A DNA stretch of 40,866 bases from Cytophagales bacterium (lineage in GTDB: Bacteria; Bacteroidota; Bacteroidia; Cytophagales; Cyclobacteriaceae), in NCBI GenBank assembly GCA_020063545.1, contig JAGUUF010000274.1:1-40866 (forward strand), in the 5' to 3' direction. A program made the translations under genes and the position numbers. Each line of letters begins with the position of its first letter. Position 1 is the stretch's first letter. Below the pieces are notes generated by a model. That model made no database searches, had not been told where the DNA came from, and saw only the letters and a program-made list of their open reading frames with translations. Below, piece after piece: positions 18,826 through 28,698 of the stretch.

Positions 18826-21800
18826 CTATTTTTTCTTCGGCAGGTTTACCTTGCCGAACATATCCACAAACTTCCTTAGTAATTCAAAATATAAGGTTAC
18901 ATAAAAGATCAGCGCCATGAACCACACAACAAACAGGTTAAAGGCAAAGGTGCTGAACTCAACTCCAAGGAAATATTTTTTTGGTGCAAAGAAGTGTGTA
19001 CGGTAATTCAATAGCCCTGCCTGCTTCGGATCAAGGAATATCGTGTTTATTTCCTGGATAAGCTGGCCGTTGTATTCCAGGATTCTGTTTTTTGTTGAAA
19101 CGTTTTTTACCAGGTCGGCCAGGCTTTCGTTGTAGTACCGGTTTTTATAGTCGTTAAGGTTGTACGTACTGCCGGGTTCATTTTCTTTTGTGAAAATGAT
19201 TTGCTCGCGGTAAGCAACAGCCTTGTTGTAAGCCTCCTGGTAAAACCTGCGGTAAGCCAGCAGAAATTCTTCCAGGGTTTTACTGAACGAAGGCGTAAAC
19301 ATTTCGGGCGACCAGGGCTTGCTGAGATCAACCTGCTCAAGGCCGCGTTTAAAATAGTCATCCTTCAGGGTATTGCGGATGATTTCCAGATCGTTTCGAA
19401 TTTGTTTTCGTACCGAATCATCGGCAGACTGAATATTGTCTGCGATGAATTTGCGTTTTTTCTCCAGTTCATCGGCAAGGAATGAAGCCCTGAAGTCGGC
19501 CTGGGATTCAATTTTTTCGTAACTGTAATACGGTTTTTCGTACGAGTTGTTGATGAAGTTGTAAACCGCAAGCGCCTCATAGGCCCAGCGCGAAGCCATA
19601 AAATCGGCCACTAAGGGTACTTTGCCCTTGGTGCTGATGATGTTGTTGAGTTTATCAAACCGGAACAACAATCCGCTCAGAATCATTTGCGGAATAAGCA
19701 GCAAGGGTATCATAACGTATACCGTAACTGCCGAATTGAAAGCTGAGGAGATATTCAAGCCAAGTACATTGGCCATACACGAAACCGAAAACAGGACTAC
19801 CCAAAAGGGGAGAATCATCCGCCACTCTACTTCCAGAATAAGGTGGCCAATCAGCACAAAGGTTAGGGTTTGAATGGCCGAAAGCGTAAAGAGTATGGTG
19901 ATTTTTGACACCAGGTAACTGTTCCAACTCAGGTTGAGGAATGATTCGCGTTTCAGGATTTTCCGGTCGCGTATGATTTCTTCGGCACTCACCGTTAACC
20001 CCATAAACAGGGCCACCACAATACTCATTAATATAAAGGCCGGGAAGTTGTCGTTAAAGCGGAAAAGATATTCTTTACCGCCCGGTGCACTTTTGTATTT
20101 AATGATGAAGGCCAGGATCAGCGCCAAGAGGGGTGCCTCCAGCATGTTGATGAGCAGGTATTGCTTGTTGCTTAGTTTGGAGAGGGTATCGCGGGTAATG
20201 AAGATAAGCGCCTGCCTTATTTTGTTTGGAAGGTTAAGCGAGTGCGGGGGTTCCTCCTTTACATCTTCCACTTTACTCAGCCTGAACCGTTCCTTGTACC
20301 ACTCGTGCCATTGAACAGGCGTAATTTTTCGTTTGTTGGTGGGCTGGCCGTATTCATCCACCACTTTGGCTTCGATGATGTTGAAAATCTGTTCGGGGTT
20401 AACATTACCGCAGGTTTCGCACTGGCCGCGGTTACTGTCAACCTGAAGCGTTGATTTTTTGAAGTAGGTAACCGCTTCAACAGGTGGCCCGTAGTATGCG
20501 GGATAGCCGCCCGTATCCATAATAATCATCTTGTCGAACATTTTATAGATGTCCGATGAGGGTTGGTGGATGACTACGAAAATGAGTTTGCCTTTTAAGG
20601 AGAGTTCTTTCAGAAGGTCAATTACATTTTCTGAGTCGCGCGAAGAAAGGCCTGATGTCGGTTCATCGAGGAAGAGAATGGCCGGCTCGCGAATCAGTTC
20701 CAGCGCAATATTAAGGCGCTTGCGCTGGCCACCGCTGATGGTTTTTTCGAGTGGGTTGCCGACTTTCAAATCCTTACGCTGGTCAAGCCCCAGGTTTTCG
20801 AGTACCTCCATTACACGTTTGTGAATTTCTTCTTCCGTGAAATGGGCAAAGCAAAGTTTGGCGTTATAGTACAGGTTTTGGTAAACCGTTAGTTCTTCAA
20901 TCAGAAGGTCATCCTGCGAAACGTAACCGATTACCCCGTGAATTTTTTCTTTCTCTTCAAAAATATCGAACCCGTTGATGAGAATTTTACCAACGGAAGG
21001 TTTAGCCAGTCCGGCCATTACGTTAAGCAATGTGGTTTTTCCGGCACCACTTGCGCCCATAATGCCAATCAGGCGGCCCGGGCCTTCCGAAACCTTTACA
21101 TCGCGCAAGCCAACCGTACCGTTAGGAAAGCGGAACTCATCAATAACGGCATTGAATGATAGTTTGGTTGTTTTAATTTCTTCATTAAAGTCAGCAATAA
21201 TGTCGCTGTAGTACAGCGCATCACCGGCCTGTGTTTTTATGGTGCTGCCGTGCGAAAACAGGTAAACCCGGTTGGGCTGCATTATGAAGCCGTTCATCAG
21301 GGTTGACTCCTCGCCCGCGTATTTTACAAAGTACATGTCAACACTGCGCACGCGCATGCACACCAGGTCACCGGTAAGGTGAATGTGTACGTGTTTATGG
21401 AGTTTTTCCGGTGATGCCTTTTCCTCGCTGTTGCCAATCAGAATGTCAGGGTAGTTCAACGAACGGGGTTCCGTTGCGGTAATAAAATCCTCAATCAGCC
21501 GGTATTCATCGGGTTCGATATTGAATACGGTGGAAACGGTATTGATAATTTCCATCCGCTGTGCCGAAAAATTCTTGTCGGTTGCAACCAGTTCGAGCAG
21601 TTTAATCAGTACAACAACCTTTTGCTTTTGGGTAAGTGTTTTATTGATTTTTTTGCAGATACCCAGAACGCGTACCGATTCTTTAACACTGGTAAGTTTG
21701 GCTCCGCCTTCGGTAGCTTTACCATACCCGGATTGTTCATCGTACTGTGCCAGGTATTCTTTGAGTGTGTCCTGGTCCAGTTCGGTTTGAAAAAAAGTAA

Positions 21801-21894
21801 TGACATACTGGCGCTCATTGGCGCTCACTCCGCCATCCTGTTTGGTGATGATGGCAAAAAGCTGGGTTAGCGCTTTGAGAATTTCTTCACTCAT
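18826..21894 (-). CDS. ABCG-type ABC transporter (ATPase-permease fusion) with N-terminal TerB-like domain and enlarged soluble loop
   Basis: Walker A GASGAGKTTLLN, signature ISGGQRKRLNIAL, Walker B ILFLDEPTSGL; TerB-like N-terminus (LFAIITKQDGGVSANERQYV...); TM bundle with a long soluble insert before the last TM. Confidence 0.9.
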   Translation of the reverse strand: MSEEILKALTQLFAIITKQDGGVSANERQYVITFFQTELDQDTLKEYLAQYDEQSGYGKATEGGAKLTSVKESVRVLGICKKINKTLTQKQKVVVLIKLLELVATDKNFSAQRMEIINTVSTVFNIEPDEYRLIEDFITATEPRSLNYPDILIGNSEEKASPEKLHKHVHIHLTGDLVCMRVRSVDMYFVKYAGEESTLMNGFIMQPNRVYLFSHGSTIKTQAGDALYYSDIIADFNEEIKTTKLSFNAVIDEFRFPNGTVGLRDVKVSEGPGRLIGIMGASGAGKTTLLNVMAGLAKPSVGKILINGFDIFEEKEKIHGVIGYVSQDDLLIEELTVYQNLYYNAKLCFAHFTEEEIHKRVMEVLENLGLDQRKDLKVGNPLEKTISGGQRKRLNIALELIREPAILFLDEPTSGLSSRDSENVIDLLKELSLKGKLIFVVIHQPSSDIYKMFDKMIIMDTGGYPAYYGPPVEAVTYFKKSTLQVDSNRGQCETCGNVNPEQIFNIIEAKVVDEYGQPTNKRKITPVQWHEWYKERFRLSKVEDVKEEPPHSLNLPNKIRQALIFITRDTLSKLSNKQYLLINMLEAPLLALILAFIIKYKSAPGGKEYLFRFNDNFPAFILMSIVVALFMGLTVSAEEIIRDRKILKRESFLNLSWNSYLVSKITILFTLSAIQTLTFVLIGHLILEVEWRMILPFWVVLFSVSCMANVLGLNISSAFNSAVTVYVMIPLLLIPQMILSGLLFRFDKLNNIISTKGKVPLVADFMASRWAYEALAVYNFINNSYEKPYYSYEKIESQADFRASFLADELEKKRKFIADNIQSADDSVRKQIRNDLEIIRNTLKDDYFKRGLEQVDLSKPWSPEMFTPSFSKTLEEFLLAYRRFYQEAYNKAVAYREQIIFTKENEPGSTYNLNDYKNRYYNESLADLVKNVSTKNRILEYNGQLIQEINTIFLDPKQAGLLNYRTHFFAPKKYFLGVEFSTFAFNLFVVWFMALIFYVTLYFELLRKFVDMFGKVNLPKKK

Positions 21895-21929
21895 TCATTA
21901 TCGGGTTGGTAGCTGGTAGCGGCCCCGGG

Positions 21930-22292
21930 TTAATAGGTTTTGAACTCAAACGGTATTTCAACCAGTTCAGAAAATTCCTGCCCGGCTTCCTCCATATCTT
22001 CATCGTCTTCGTGGTAGTACCATAATATTTTCATGCCTTTAATGTCTTCCAGGGCAGAGAGTACATCCAGGATGAGTTTGGAAGATGCTGTGTTGAAATA
22101 CTCCAGTTTGAAAACAAAATCGGTTGTCGGGTTAGGCTCCGCACCGTACTTTCCAATCCACTCCAGTACCGGACGATAGAATTCGGCCGAGTCTTCAGGC
22201 AGGGAGCGGCCTGATATTTCAAAGATTCCGTTCTTTTTATCGAGGATGATTTTCGGGGTGTCTTCGGTTCCTTCAAGATTTAATATTTCCAT
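21930..22292 (-). CDS. siaC: SiaC family regulatory phosphoprotein (DUF1987)
   Basis: GTEDTPKIILDKKNGIFEISGRSLPEDSAEFYRPVLEWI...EYFNTASSKLILDVL; DUF1987 hallmark. Confidence 0.88.
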   Translation of the reverse strand: MEILNLEGTEDTPKIILDKKNGIFEISGRSLPEDSAEFYRPVLEWIGKYGAEPNPTTDFVFKLEYFNTASSKLILDVLSALEDIKGMKILWYYHEDDEDMEEAGQEFSELVEIPFEFKTY

Positions 22293-22318
22293 GGTGATAA
22301 GGTTAAAACGTTCAACAA

Positions 22319-22873
22319 TTAATTTTCGCCAGCCTCGCGCGGCACATTTACTTTGAGGCAGAAAAAGCAGTATTCGGCATTCATTTCAGGAAATGAAAAC
22401 TCAAGTTTTGCACCCGACTTACGGGCCATATCAACGAAGCCTAGCCCGGCACCGCCTTTTTCGGATATGGTGGTGTTTTTGATTATCTCTTTGTACAGGT
22501 CTTTGAGGCCTTCCTTGTCCAGGCTGTTGATTTTATCGAGGGCTGCTTTCAGCTTATCCACATTTACCTTGCGGATGGGATTACCGCTCATGATGGAATA
22601 GCGGTTAGTTTCTTTGCCGATAAGGAAGATAGCCGCATGGCTTCGGGTTTGGCCGTCAACCAGTTCATCGCTGTGTTTTACAATGTTCTGTAATGACTCA
22701 ACCATTACGTTGAATACCTTTCGTTTTATGCTTGATTCTTCTCCGGAGGAATCAAGGTTGCGCTCGGCCATGGCCAGTATGGATTTGGTGGTTTCCTGGG
22801 TGAAATCGCCCTGGTACACCAGAATCAGTTTCTGCGACATCATGGTGCGGTGCAGATCGTAGATGAAATTCAT
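22319..22873 (-). CDS. siaB: SiaB family GHKL-like protein kinase (DUF6272)
   Basis: FNVMVESLQNIVKHSDE (N-box-like) and EKGGAGLGFVDMARKSG; directly upstream of siaC. Confidence 0.85.
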   Translation of the reverse strand: MNFIYDLHRTMMSQKLILVYQGDFTQETTKSILAMAERNLDSSGEESSIKRKVFNVMVESLQNIVKHSDELVDGQTRSHAAIFLIGKETNRYSIMSGNPIRKVNVDKLKAALDKINSLDKEGLKDLYKEIIKNTTISEKGGAGLGFVDMARKSGAKLEFSFPEMNAEYCFFCLKVNVPREAGEN

Positions 22874-22962
22874 TTCAGTTGCTTATTTGAGGTTTCGAAT
22901 TTATTAAGTTTTGCATCAATATCGGCTATGTTATTTTCTCAAAATCAAGGTTTTTCATACAT

Positions 22963-25900
22963 CTAAAATTTTATCCCTATTAACAGTACGTCATCGGTTT
23001 GCCGGGTATCGCCCCGCCAGGCTTCCCACTCGGTGTCAAAAATAACGGAGGCCTCGCGCATGGAAAGGGTATGCACCCGTTCGATGATTTCGCGGGTTTT
23101 CTTAGGGCCAAACTTGCGCCCCTCCGGCCCGCCAAACTGGTCGGGGAAGCCATCGGAACTGAAATAAACCGAGTCGCCTTTATCCAGTTTAATTTTTGTG
23201 TTGGTAAAGTTGGTCTGGTTCTTAAAAATCCCTCCGCCTATCGGGAATTTGTTACCCTTCACTTCATCCATTACACCGCCTTTCATAATGTAGAGCGGGC
23301 GATGTGCCCCGGCATACTCCACTTCGCGGGTGTTCATGTTTATTTTACACAGGGCGATGTCCATTCCATCCTTGGTAGAGGCGTCTTCATCCTGCCGAAG
23401 GGTTTTGGTAACGCCTTCGTCAAGCAAATCCAGGATAACACCCGGGTCGGTAACCTTGCGGCTGCGCACAATATCGTTCAGCAGGAAGTACCCAATAAGG
23501 GAGAGCAGGGCCCCCGGCACACCATGCCCGGTACAATCAACCGCAGCAATATAAATATCGTCTTTCACCTGCATAAACCACGGAAAATCTCCGCTTACCA
23601 CATCGCGCGGCTTATATAATATAAAGGAGTCGGGCAGGGCGCGGTTTATTACCCGCGTGTTGGGTAAAATGGCCGTTTGTATGCGCTTGGCGTAATTAAT
23701 ACTTTCTGTGATCTTTTTATTCTTGGCCTGGATTTCGAGTTCGATCATTTTCCGCTCGGTAATATCGTGCGATACCACCAGCACGGATTCGACCTTATTG
23801 GTTTCGTCAAACTCCGGAATGGCGTTTACCTGCATTACCCGCTTGCCCATTTCGCTGGGGAAATCCATTTCGGTGGCAACGGTGTTTTCGGTAGCATTTA
23901 CCTGTTCAACAATGCGGAGCCACGTTTCCAACACCGATTTGTCGAGGTCAACTTCCTGCACGTTGCGGTTCAGGAACTGGCTGGGACTTTTGCCGGTATA
24001 GGATTCGATAACGGGGTTGATGTAGGAGATGGCTTCCTGCTCAAGTCGTGTAATCAGGTCGGGCGAGTTTTCGGAGAGTGCCTGCATTTTGCTCCGCATG
24101 CGTTGCTCCTGTTCGGCCCTTCTGCGTTCGGTGATGTCGCGCGAGTTGAGGATATACCCGTGAATAGCCGGGTTGGACATGCAGTTGGTACCGGTGGCTT
24201 CAATCCAGATGTAATTGCCGTCTTTGGTCTTGTACTCAAATTGCACGGTTACTTGTTCATCGGGGCTCTCTTTCATTTTCCGGAACAGGCCGTCAAAAAT
24301 TTCGCGGTGCTCGGCATGCACGTTGTTCATGTCGCTGCGGCCAATCAGTTCTTTCTGGCCATAGCCGAGAATGGTTTCAACCGAAGGAGAAATGTAGCGG
24401 ATGGTTTCGTCCTCTTCGTAAATGGTAATCACTTCCGAAGCATTTTCAAGCAGCAGCTGCATGCGCTTCTGCGTGCGGTTCACTTCTTCAACCTGGTGTT
24501 CGAGCTCGCGGTTGGTACGTTCCAGTTCTTCCTGGGTGGCCTGCATCTCTTCGGCATTTTGCCTGAGTACTTCCTGCTTCTCTTTCAGTTCATTACTCAT
24601 CGCCTGCGATTCTTCCAGCAGCCTGCGGGTGCGTTCGTTAACACGGATGTTGAAAATGGTGCGAGCCAGGATGAGGCTGAGTTCTTCAACAAATTTTACC
24701 TGCGATGGATTGAACCGTTTGAGCCCGGCAAACTCCAGTACGCCATACACTTCTTCGTTGGTAATGAGCGGCACGATAAGAATGCATTTTGGTCGTTGTT
24801 CGCCAAGAATGCCCGAAGTGATGGTTAAGTAATCATCCGGGATTTCGGTGCGCAGTACGGTATCCTTTTCTATGGCCGCCTGGCCTACCAGTCCTTCGGC
24901 AAACCGGAAACGGGTTTGAAGGTATTTTTTGCGGCCGTAGGCATAGCTGGCACGCATTTCAATAACCGGTTCGCTGCCGGTTTCGTCATTCACGGCATAA
25001 AATGCTCCCTGGATGGCGCCAATCTTTTCGAGGATAAACCGGATTACATCATCGCCCAGCGTATCGAGCGAATCGTGCAGCCTGAGTATTTCGCTGATCT
25101 CGGCAACACCGCGCACAATCCAGTTGCGTTCGTTATCGCGTTTTTCATTTTCAATAAGGTTGTTGCGCATGGTAAGCAGCGAAGATCCGAGCAAGTCGTT
25201 TTCGCTTTCGGGAACGAACTGCGTATCAAATTTTCCTTCACCTATGCGCTGCGTGAATTCGGCTTTTCGCTTTAGCGAGCTTACCAGGTTGTTCACTTTT
25301 TCGGTCATCTGCCCGAATTCATCGCGGGCGGTAATGTCAATATTCTCCGGCAGCACGCCTTCGGAAACCATGCCCAGAATGTTGCGCATGGTGTTAAGGG
25401 GCCGCGTGAGCGATCGGGCAAACATCATGGAGAGCAGGGTGGTAAGCAACACAATGCAGATGCCGGCCAACACGTAAATCCTGATTAACCCTGTTGCATC
25501 GCCATCCGCTTCGGCACCATCCATTTTTGCGATTACTCCCCAGCCGGGTAACGCAAGGGCTTTGCCGGTGTAGTACACGGATGCTCCACGATAATCCGAG
25601 CCGGAAACCATGCCGGTGGTGCCGGTCAGTACACGGTTAATGCCCTGAACAAACGGATCGTCAGGATTGTAAATTTTTATTGCCGCGTTGGGCTCGAAAC
25701 GAAGCGGGCTGGCCAGTAAAATCTTTTTATTGGTATTGTCCTGTTTTACCAGGATGATCTCACCGGTCTTTCCGAAGCCCCGGGTTTCGGACAGGGTTTT
25801 AAAAAATTCGGCCAGGTTAATGCGTGCTATAAGAAACTGGTTGCCGCTGGACGTGGTAATGGGTGCAAAACCGAACAGGTAATAGGTGTTTTTATCCTTA

Positions 25901-26313
25901 AATACCGAACTGAAGTGAACGCCTTTTTGTGCGTTTGAAAAACTGGAACCATCGGGGTCGGTAAACGTTTTGCCGGGCTCATAATTTCCATCGGTTGAAT
26001 AGAGAACAGCACCAGCTTGTGAAATAACATAGAACTCTTCAAACCCAAACCGGCTGCCAGCTTCCAGCGAATCCAACGATTCCCAAACTCGCGATTGTTG
26101 AAGTGTTTTTAATTCACTTTCCTTCCCGGCAAAAAATATGTTTACAAGTTCGGCCCGACTATCGGCTATTGCCGAAAGGCTGTACATCCACTTGTCGCGG
26201 TTGGCTTTTTGGTTAAACTCAAATGTGAAAAAACCGATGGCGCTTACTGCCGCCACGGCAATGGCCATTACCAGGATGGTGATTTTTGTGCTAACCTTTA
26301 TTCCTTTCAACAT
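22963..26313 (-). CDS. SpoIIE/PP2C-type phosphatase with Cache-like sensor, HAMP, GAF and two PAS domains (SiaA-like)
   Basis: N-terminal TM plus extracytoplasmic region, second TM, HAMP (RSLTRPLNTMRNILGMVSEG), GAF, coiled coil, PAS (YISPSVETILGYGQKELIGRSDM), PAS, SpoIIE (KPRDVVSGDFPWF...AAVDCTGHGVPGALLSLIG). Confidence 0.93.
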   Translation of the reverse strand: MLKGIKVSTKITILVMAIAVAAVSAIGFFTFEFNQKANRDKWMYSLSAIADSRAELVNIFFAGKESELKTLQQSRVWESLDSLEAGSRFGFEEFYVISQAGAVLYSTDGNYEPGKTFTDPDGSSFSNAQKGVHFSSVFKDKNTYYLFGFAPITTSSGNQFLIARINLAEFFKTLSETRGFGKTGEIILVKQDNTNKKILLASPLRFEPNAAIKIYNPDDPFVQGINRVLTGTTGMVSGSDYRGASVYYTGKALALPGWGVIAKMDGAEADGDATGLIRIYVLAGICIVLLTTLLSMMFARSLTRPLNTMRNILGMVSEGVLPENIDITARDEFGQMTEKVNNLVSSLKRKAEFTQRIGEGKFDTQFVPESENDLLGSSLLTMRNNLIENEKRDNERNWIVRGVAEISEILRLHDSLDTLGDDVIRFILEKIGAIQGAFYAVNDETGSEPVIEMRASYAYGRKKYLQTRFRFAEGLVGQAAIEKDTVLRTEIPDDYLTITSGILGEQRPKCILIVPLITNEEVYGVLEFAGLKRFNPSQVKFVEELSLILARTIFNIRVNERTRRLLEESQAMSNELKEKQEVLRQNAEEMQATQEELERTNRELEHQVEEVNRTQKRMQLLLENASEVITIYEEDETIRYISPSVETILGYGQKELIGRSDMNNVHAEHREIFDGLFRKMKESPDEQVTVQFEYKTKDGNYIWIEATGTNCMSNPAIHGYILNSRDITERRRAEQEQRMRSKMQALSENSPDLITRLEQEAISYINPVIESYTGKSPSQFLNRNVQEVDLDKSVLETWLRIVEQVNATENTVATEMDFPSEMGKRVMQVNAIPEFDETNKVESVLVVSHDITERKMIELEIQAKNKKITESINYAKRIQTAILPNTRVINRALPDSFILYKPRDVVSGDFPWFMQVKDDIYIAAVDCTGHGVPGALLSLIGYFLLNDIVRSRKVTDPGVILDLLDEGVTKTLRQDEDASTKDGMDIALCKINMNTREVEYAGAHRPLYIMKGGVMDEVKGNKFPIGGGIFKNQTNFTNTKIKLDKGDSVYFSSDGFPDQFGGPEGRKFGPKKTREIIERVHTLSMREASVIFDTEWEAWRGDTRQTDDVLLIGIKF

Positions 26314-26337
26314 ACTTCTTTTACTTCGTCTCCTGTT

Positions 26338-27066
26338 TTAGTTAACCGCCAGTTTATCTGCCAGCAATACAGCAGCTTCCTCAACAAATTTCCGTTGGCT
26401 GGGTGTTACCGGGGTAAATGAAGCAAGTTCAATAACCCCTGTAACCGCATTGTCCTTCGTGGCTGCAACAATTAAAATATACCGGGGTGATGAACTGCCC
26501 AGGCCCGAAATAATTTTTACATAGCCTTCCGGTATTTCGTCAAGGTACAGTGTTTGGCCGGTAATAATTGTTTGGCCTATCAACCCTTCGCCAGCTTCAA
26601 ACTCCGTTGTGCTGCCTTCGGAAAGGGTTAATGCATAGCCTGCTTTCAGCACGGCAACTTTCTTTTCATTGCGGGTTTCTACATGGTAAAAGGCACCCTG
26701 GCCGGCTTCCAGTTGTTTGCAAATGGCCGACAGGCCGCTTTGCATAATATCCTCCGGTTTGCGGGCCGATTTCAGTGCAGCGTTCAGAGAATCAAATGAA
26801 ATGGTAGTTGTGGCTGAATCATTTCCGTTCTGATTTTTCCCGTTACCGATTATTTTCTTTTCGCGGTAAACCACCAATGCCTGGTTGTTGGTTAAGGCTG
26901 TAACCAATGCGGCAGCCCCAAACACGCTGCTGATGCCGAGCAGCAGGTAAAACTGGTTGGGAATGCCCTGCGCTTCCGACTGAAACAAGGTATAAAGTGC
27001 GAAGGCGATTCCGGCCATGAACAGGACCGCCAATAGTATGCTGATATTTCGCGCTGAGAATTTCAT
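26338..27066 (-). CDS. Membrane-anchored GAF domain protein
   Basis: Two N-terminal TMs followed by a GAF domain (GAFYHVETRNEKKVAVL...GLIGQTIITGQTLYLDEIPEGYVKIISGLG); no output domain. Confidence 0.8.
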   Translation of the reverse strand: MKFSARNISILLAVLFMAGIAFALYTLFQSEAQGIPNQFYLLLGISSVFGAAALVTALTNNQALVVYREKKIIGNGKNQNGNDSATTTISFDSLNAALKSARKPEDIMQSGLSAICKQLEAGQGAFYHVETRNEKKVAVLKAGYALTLSEGSTTEFEAGEGLIGQTIITGQTLYLDEIPEGYVKIISGLGSSSPRYILIVAATKDNAVTGVIELASFTPVTPSQRKFVEEAAVLLADKLAVN

Positions 27067-27659
27067 TACCTGTATTGCTTATCAAGTTCTTTAAAGAATT
27101 CAACAATCTGGTCAACTTTTAAAACATGGTCTATTTGCGTAAGGGCCATAGCCGATTTTGGCATGGTATCGATCATGCATTCGGCTGGTTCCTGCACAAT
27201 AGTATAGCCGCCCCGATCCTTAATGTGCTTCATGCCCATAGCCCCGTCTTTGTTAGCTCCCGAAAGCAGGATGCCAATAAGTTTATCTTTAAAAACATAC
27301 GCACAGGTACCCAGCGTGATATCGATGGCCGGCCTTGAGTTGTTTATCATCTCTTCGGTGGAAAGTGAAAAGTAGTTTCCGAGTTCAACCGAAAGGTGAT
27401 AGTTGGCCGGGGCCAGGTACACGCTGCCCCGCTTAATGTTTTCCTTGTCGTATGGTTCGGTTACCTGCACAACACTTTTTAATGACAATGCCTCGACAAA
27501 TCCATGCCGCACATGCTTAAGCCGGTGCAGGCACATAATGATGGGCAGCGGAAATCCTTTCGGCAACTGCGAGAGAATTTTAACCACTCCCTGGAAGCTG
27601 CCTGCCGACCCACCGATAACAACGGCTTTGTAGCTGTTATTTAGGTTGAACTTGTTCAT
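27066..27659 (-). CDS. cheB: Stand-alone CheB-type methylesterase (no receiver domain)
   Basis: VIGGSAGSFQGVVKIL, APANYHL, LLSGANKDGAMGMKHI; catalytic Ser/His/Asp motif context. Confidence 0.9.
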   Translation of the reverse strand: MNKFNLNNSYKAVVIGGSAGSFQGVVKILSQLPKGFPLPIIMCLHRLKHVRHGFVEALSLKSVVQVTEPYDKENIKRGSVYLAPANYHLSVELGNYFSLSTEEMINNSRPAIDITLGTCAYVFKDKLIGILLSGANKDGAMGMKHIKDRGGYTIVQEPAECMIDTMPKSAMALTQIDHVLKVDQIVEFFKELDKQYR

Positions 27660-27679
27660 GAGCCGTTCGCAACTTCCTG

Positions 27680-28501
27680 TTAGTCCTTTATTTTCTTGTA
27701 AATCTTTTCTTCATTATTCACCACAATAAAGCGGTTGGCATAGTCGCACCAGATGAGTGATTCTTTCGATCCGATGGCGAGGTAGCCGTATTTGAATAAA
27801 CTTTCGTGAAACTTCTTAAGTACTTCATTCTGCAGTGCCTGGTTAAAATAAATCATCACGTTCCGGCATAACACCAGGTCAAACTTGTTAAACACTTCGC
27901 CCATTACCAGGTCGTGCTTGCGGAACGTTACATTGTTCAGTAAATCTTTGTTAAAAACAGCCTGGCCGTTTTCCTCACGGTAATAATCCTTAAGCGAGCC
28001 GGCTCCCTGGAAGCGGATGTAGTTTTTCTCGTTAAGCTCCATGTTCTTTATGGAGTAGGTGCCGGATTTTGCACGCTCCAGGATGGTGGTGTCAAGGTCG
28101 GTGGCATAGATCTGAACGTCCTGGTGAATGCCCATTTCTTTGAGCAGAATGGCCATGGAAAGAACTTCTTCGCCCGATGAGCAGCCTGCATGCCAGATTT
28201 TAAATTGTTTGTGGTTAAGCAGGATGGCCGGGATGATTTCTTCGCGCATGATCCGCCAGAAGCTCGGGTCGCGGAACATTTCCGTTACGTTAACGGTAAG
28301 CTCATCAAGAAACTCGTGGATGAATTCCGGGGAATCGTTCAGTTTGCGGATCAGCGCATCCACGGTAAGGCGTTTCAAATCCATAATCCGCAACACCCTG
28401 CGCTTAAAGGATGACATGGCGTAATTGCGAAAGTCGTAGCCGTACTTTTGGTAAATCAGCTCCGAAATCCGCTTCAGGTCGGCAATGTCAATGTCCTGCA
28501 T
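27680..28501 (-). CDS. cheR: CheR-type protein-glutamate O-methyltransferase
   Basis: LTVNVTEMFRDPSFWRIMREEIIPAIL, IWHAGCSSGEEVLSMAILL, LVLCRNVMIYFNQ. Confidence 0.95.
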   Translation of the reverse strand: MQDIDIADLKRISELIYQKYGYDFRNYAMSSFKRRVLRIMDLKRLTVDALIRKLNDSPEFIHEFLDELTVNVTEMFRDPSFWRIMREEIIPAILLNHKQFKIWHAGCSSGEEVLSMAILLKEMGIHQDVQIYATDLDTTILERAKSGTYSIKNMELNEKNYIRFQGAGSLKDYYREENGQAVFNKDLLNNVTFRKHDLVMGEVFNKFDLVLCRNVMIYFNQALQNEVLKKFHESLFKYGYLAIGSKESLIWCDYANRFIVVNNEEKIYKKIKD

Positions 28502-28544
28502 GGAGAGGTTCTTTGGTTATGTTACAGGGCCTCAAAAATAACTG

Positions 28545-28554
28545 ACCACGTGGT
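28545..28554. promoter_or_regulatory. Perfect palindrome ACCACGTGGT upstream of cheR
   Basis: 10-bp perfect palindrome next to a minus-strand TATTTTTG (28533-28540) -7-like box. Confidence 0.3.
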
Positions 28555-28698
28555 GCCGACCGTCCCATTTACCGTTAAAATCTTACATGTGTTAAAACAC
28601 GTTGTCAAAACTCAATTGGCCCGCCCTGGAGGTAACAGGGGTGTGAAATTTAGCGATAATAGCCGGATTTTGATGAACTTTTCAAGTTGTTTCAGAAA

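Noticed and set aside
22999-23619. 206-aa plus-strand ORF
   Set aside because: Opposite the SpoIIE catalytic domain (SGDFPWF...CTGHGVPGALLS), so not a likely gene.
23677-24828. 383-aa plus-strand ORF antisense to the SpoIIE phosphatase gene
   Set aside because: Lies fully opposite a well-conserved HAMP/GAF/PAS/SpoIIE coding sequence; no domain recognised; best explained as a codon-bias shadow ORF.
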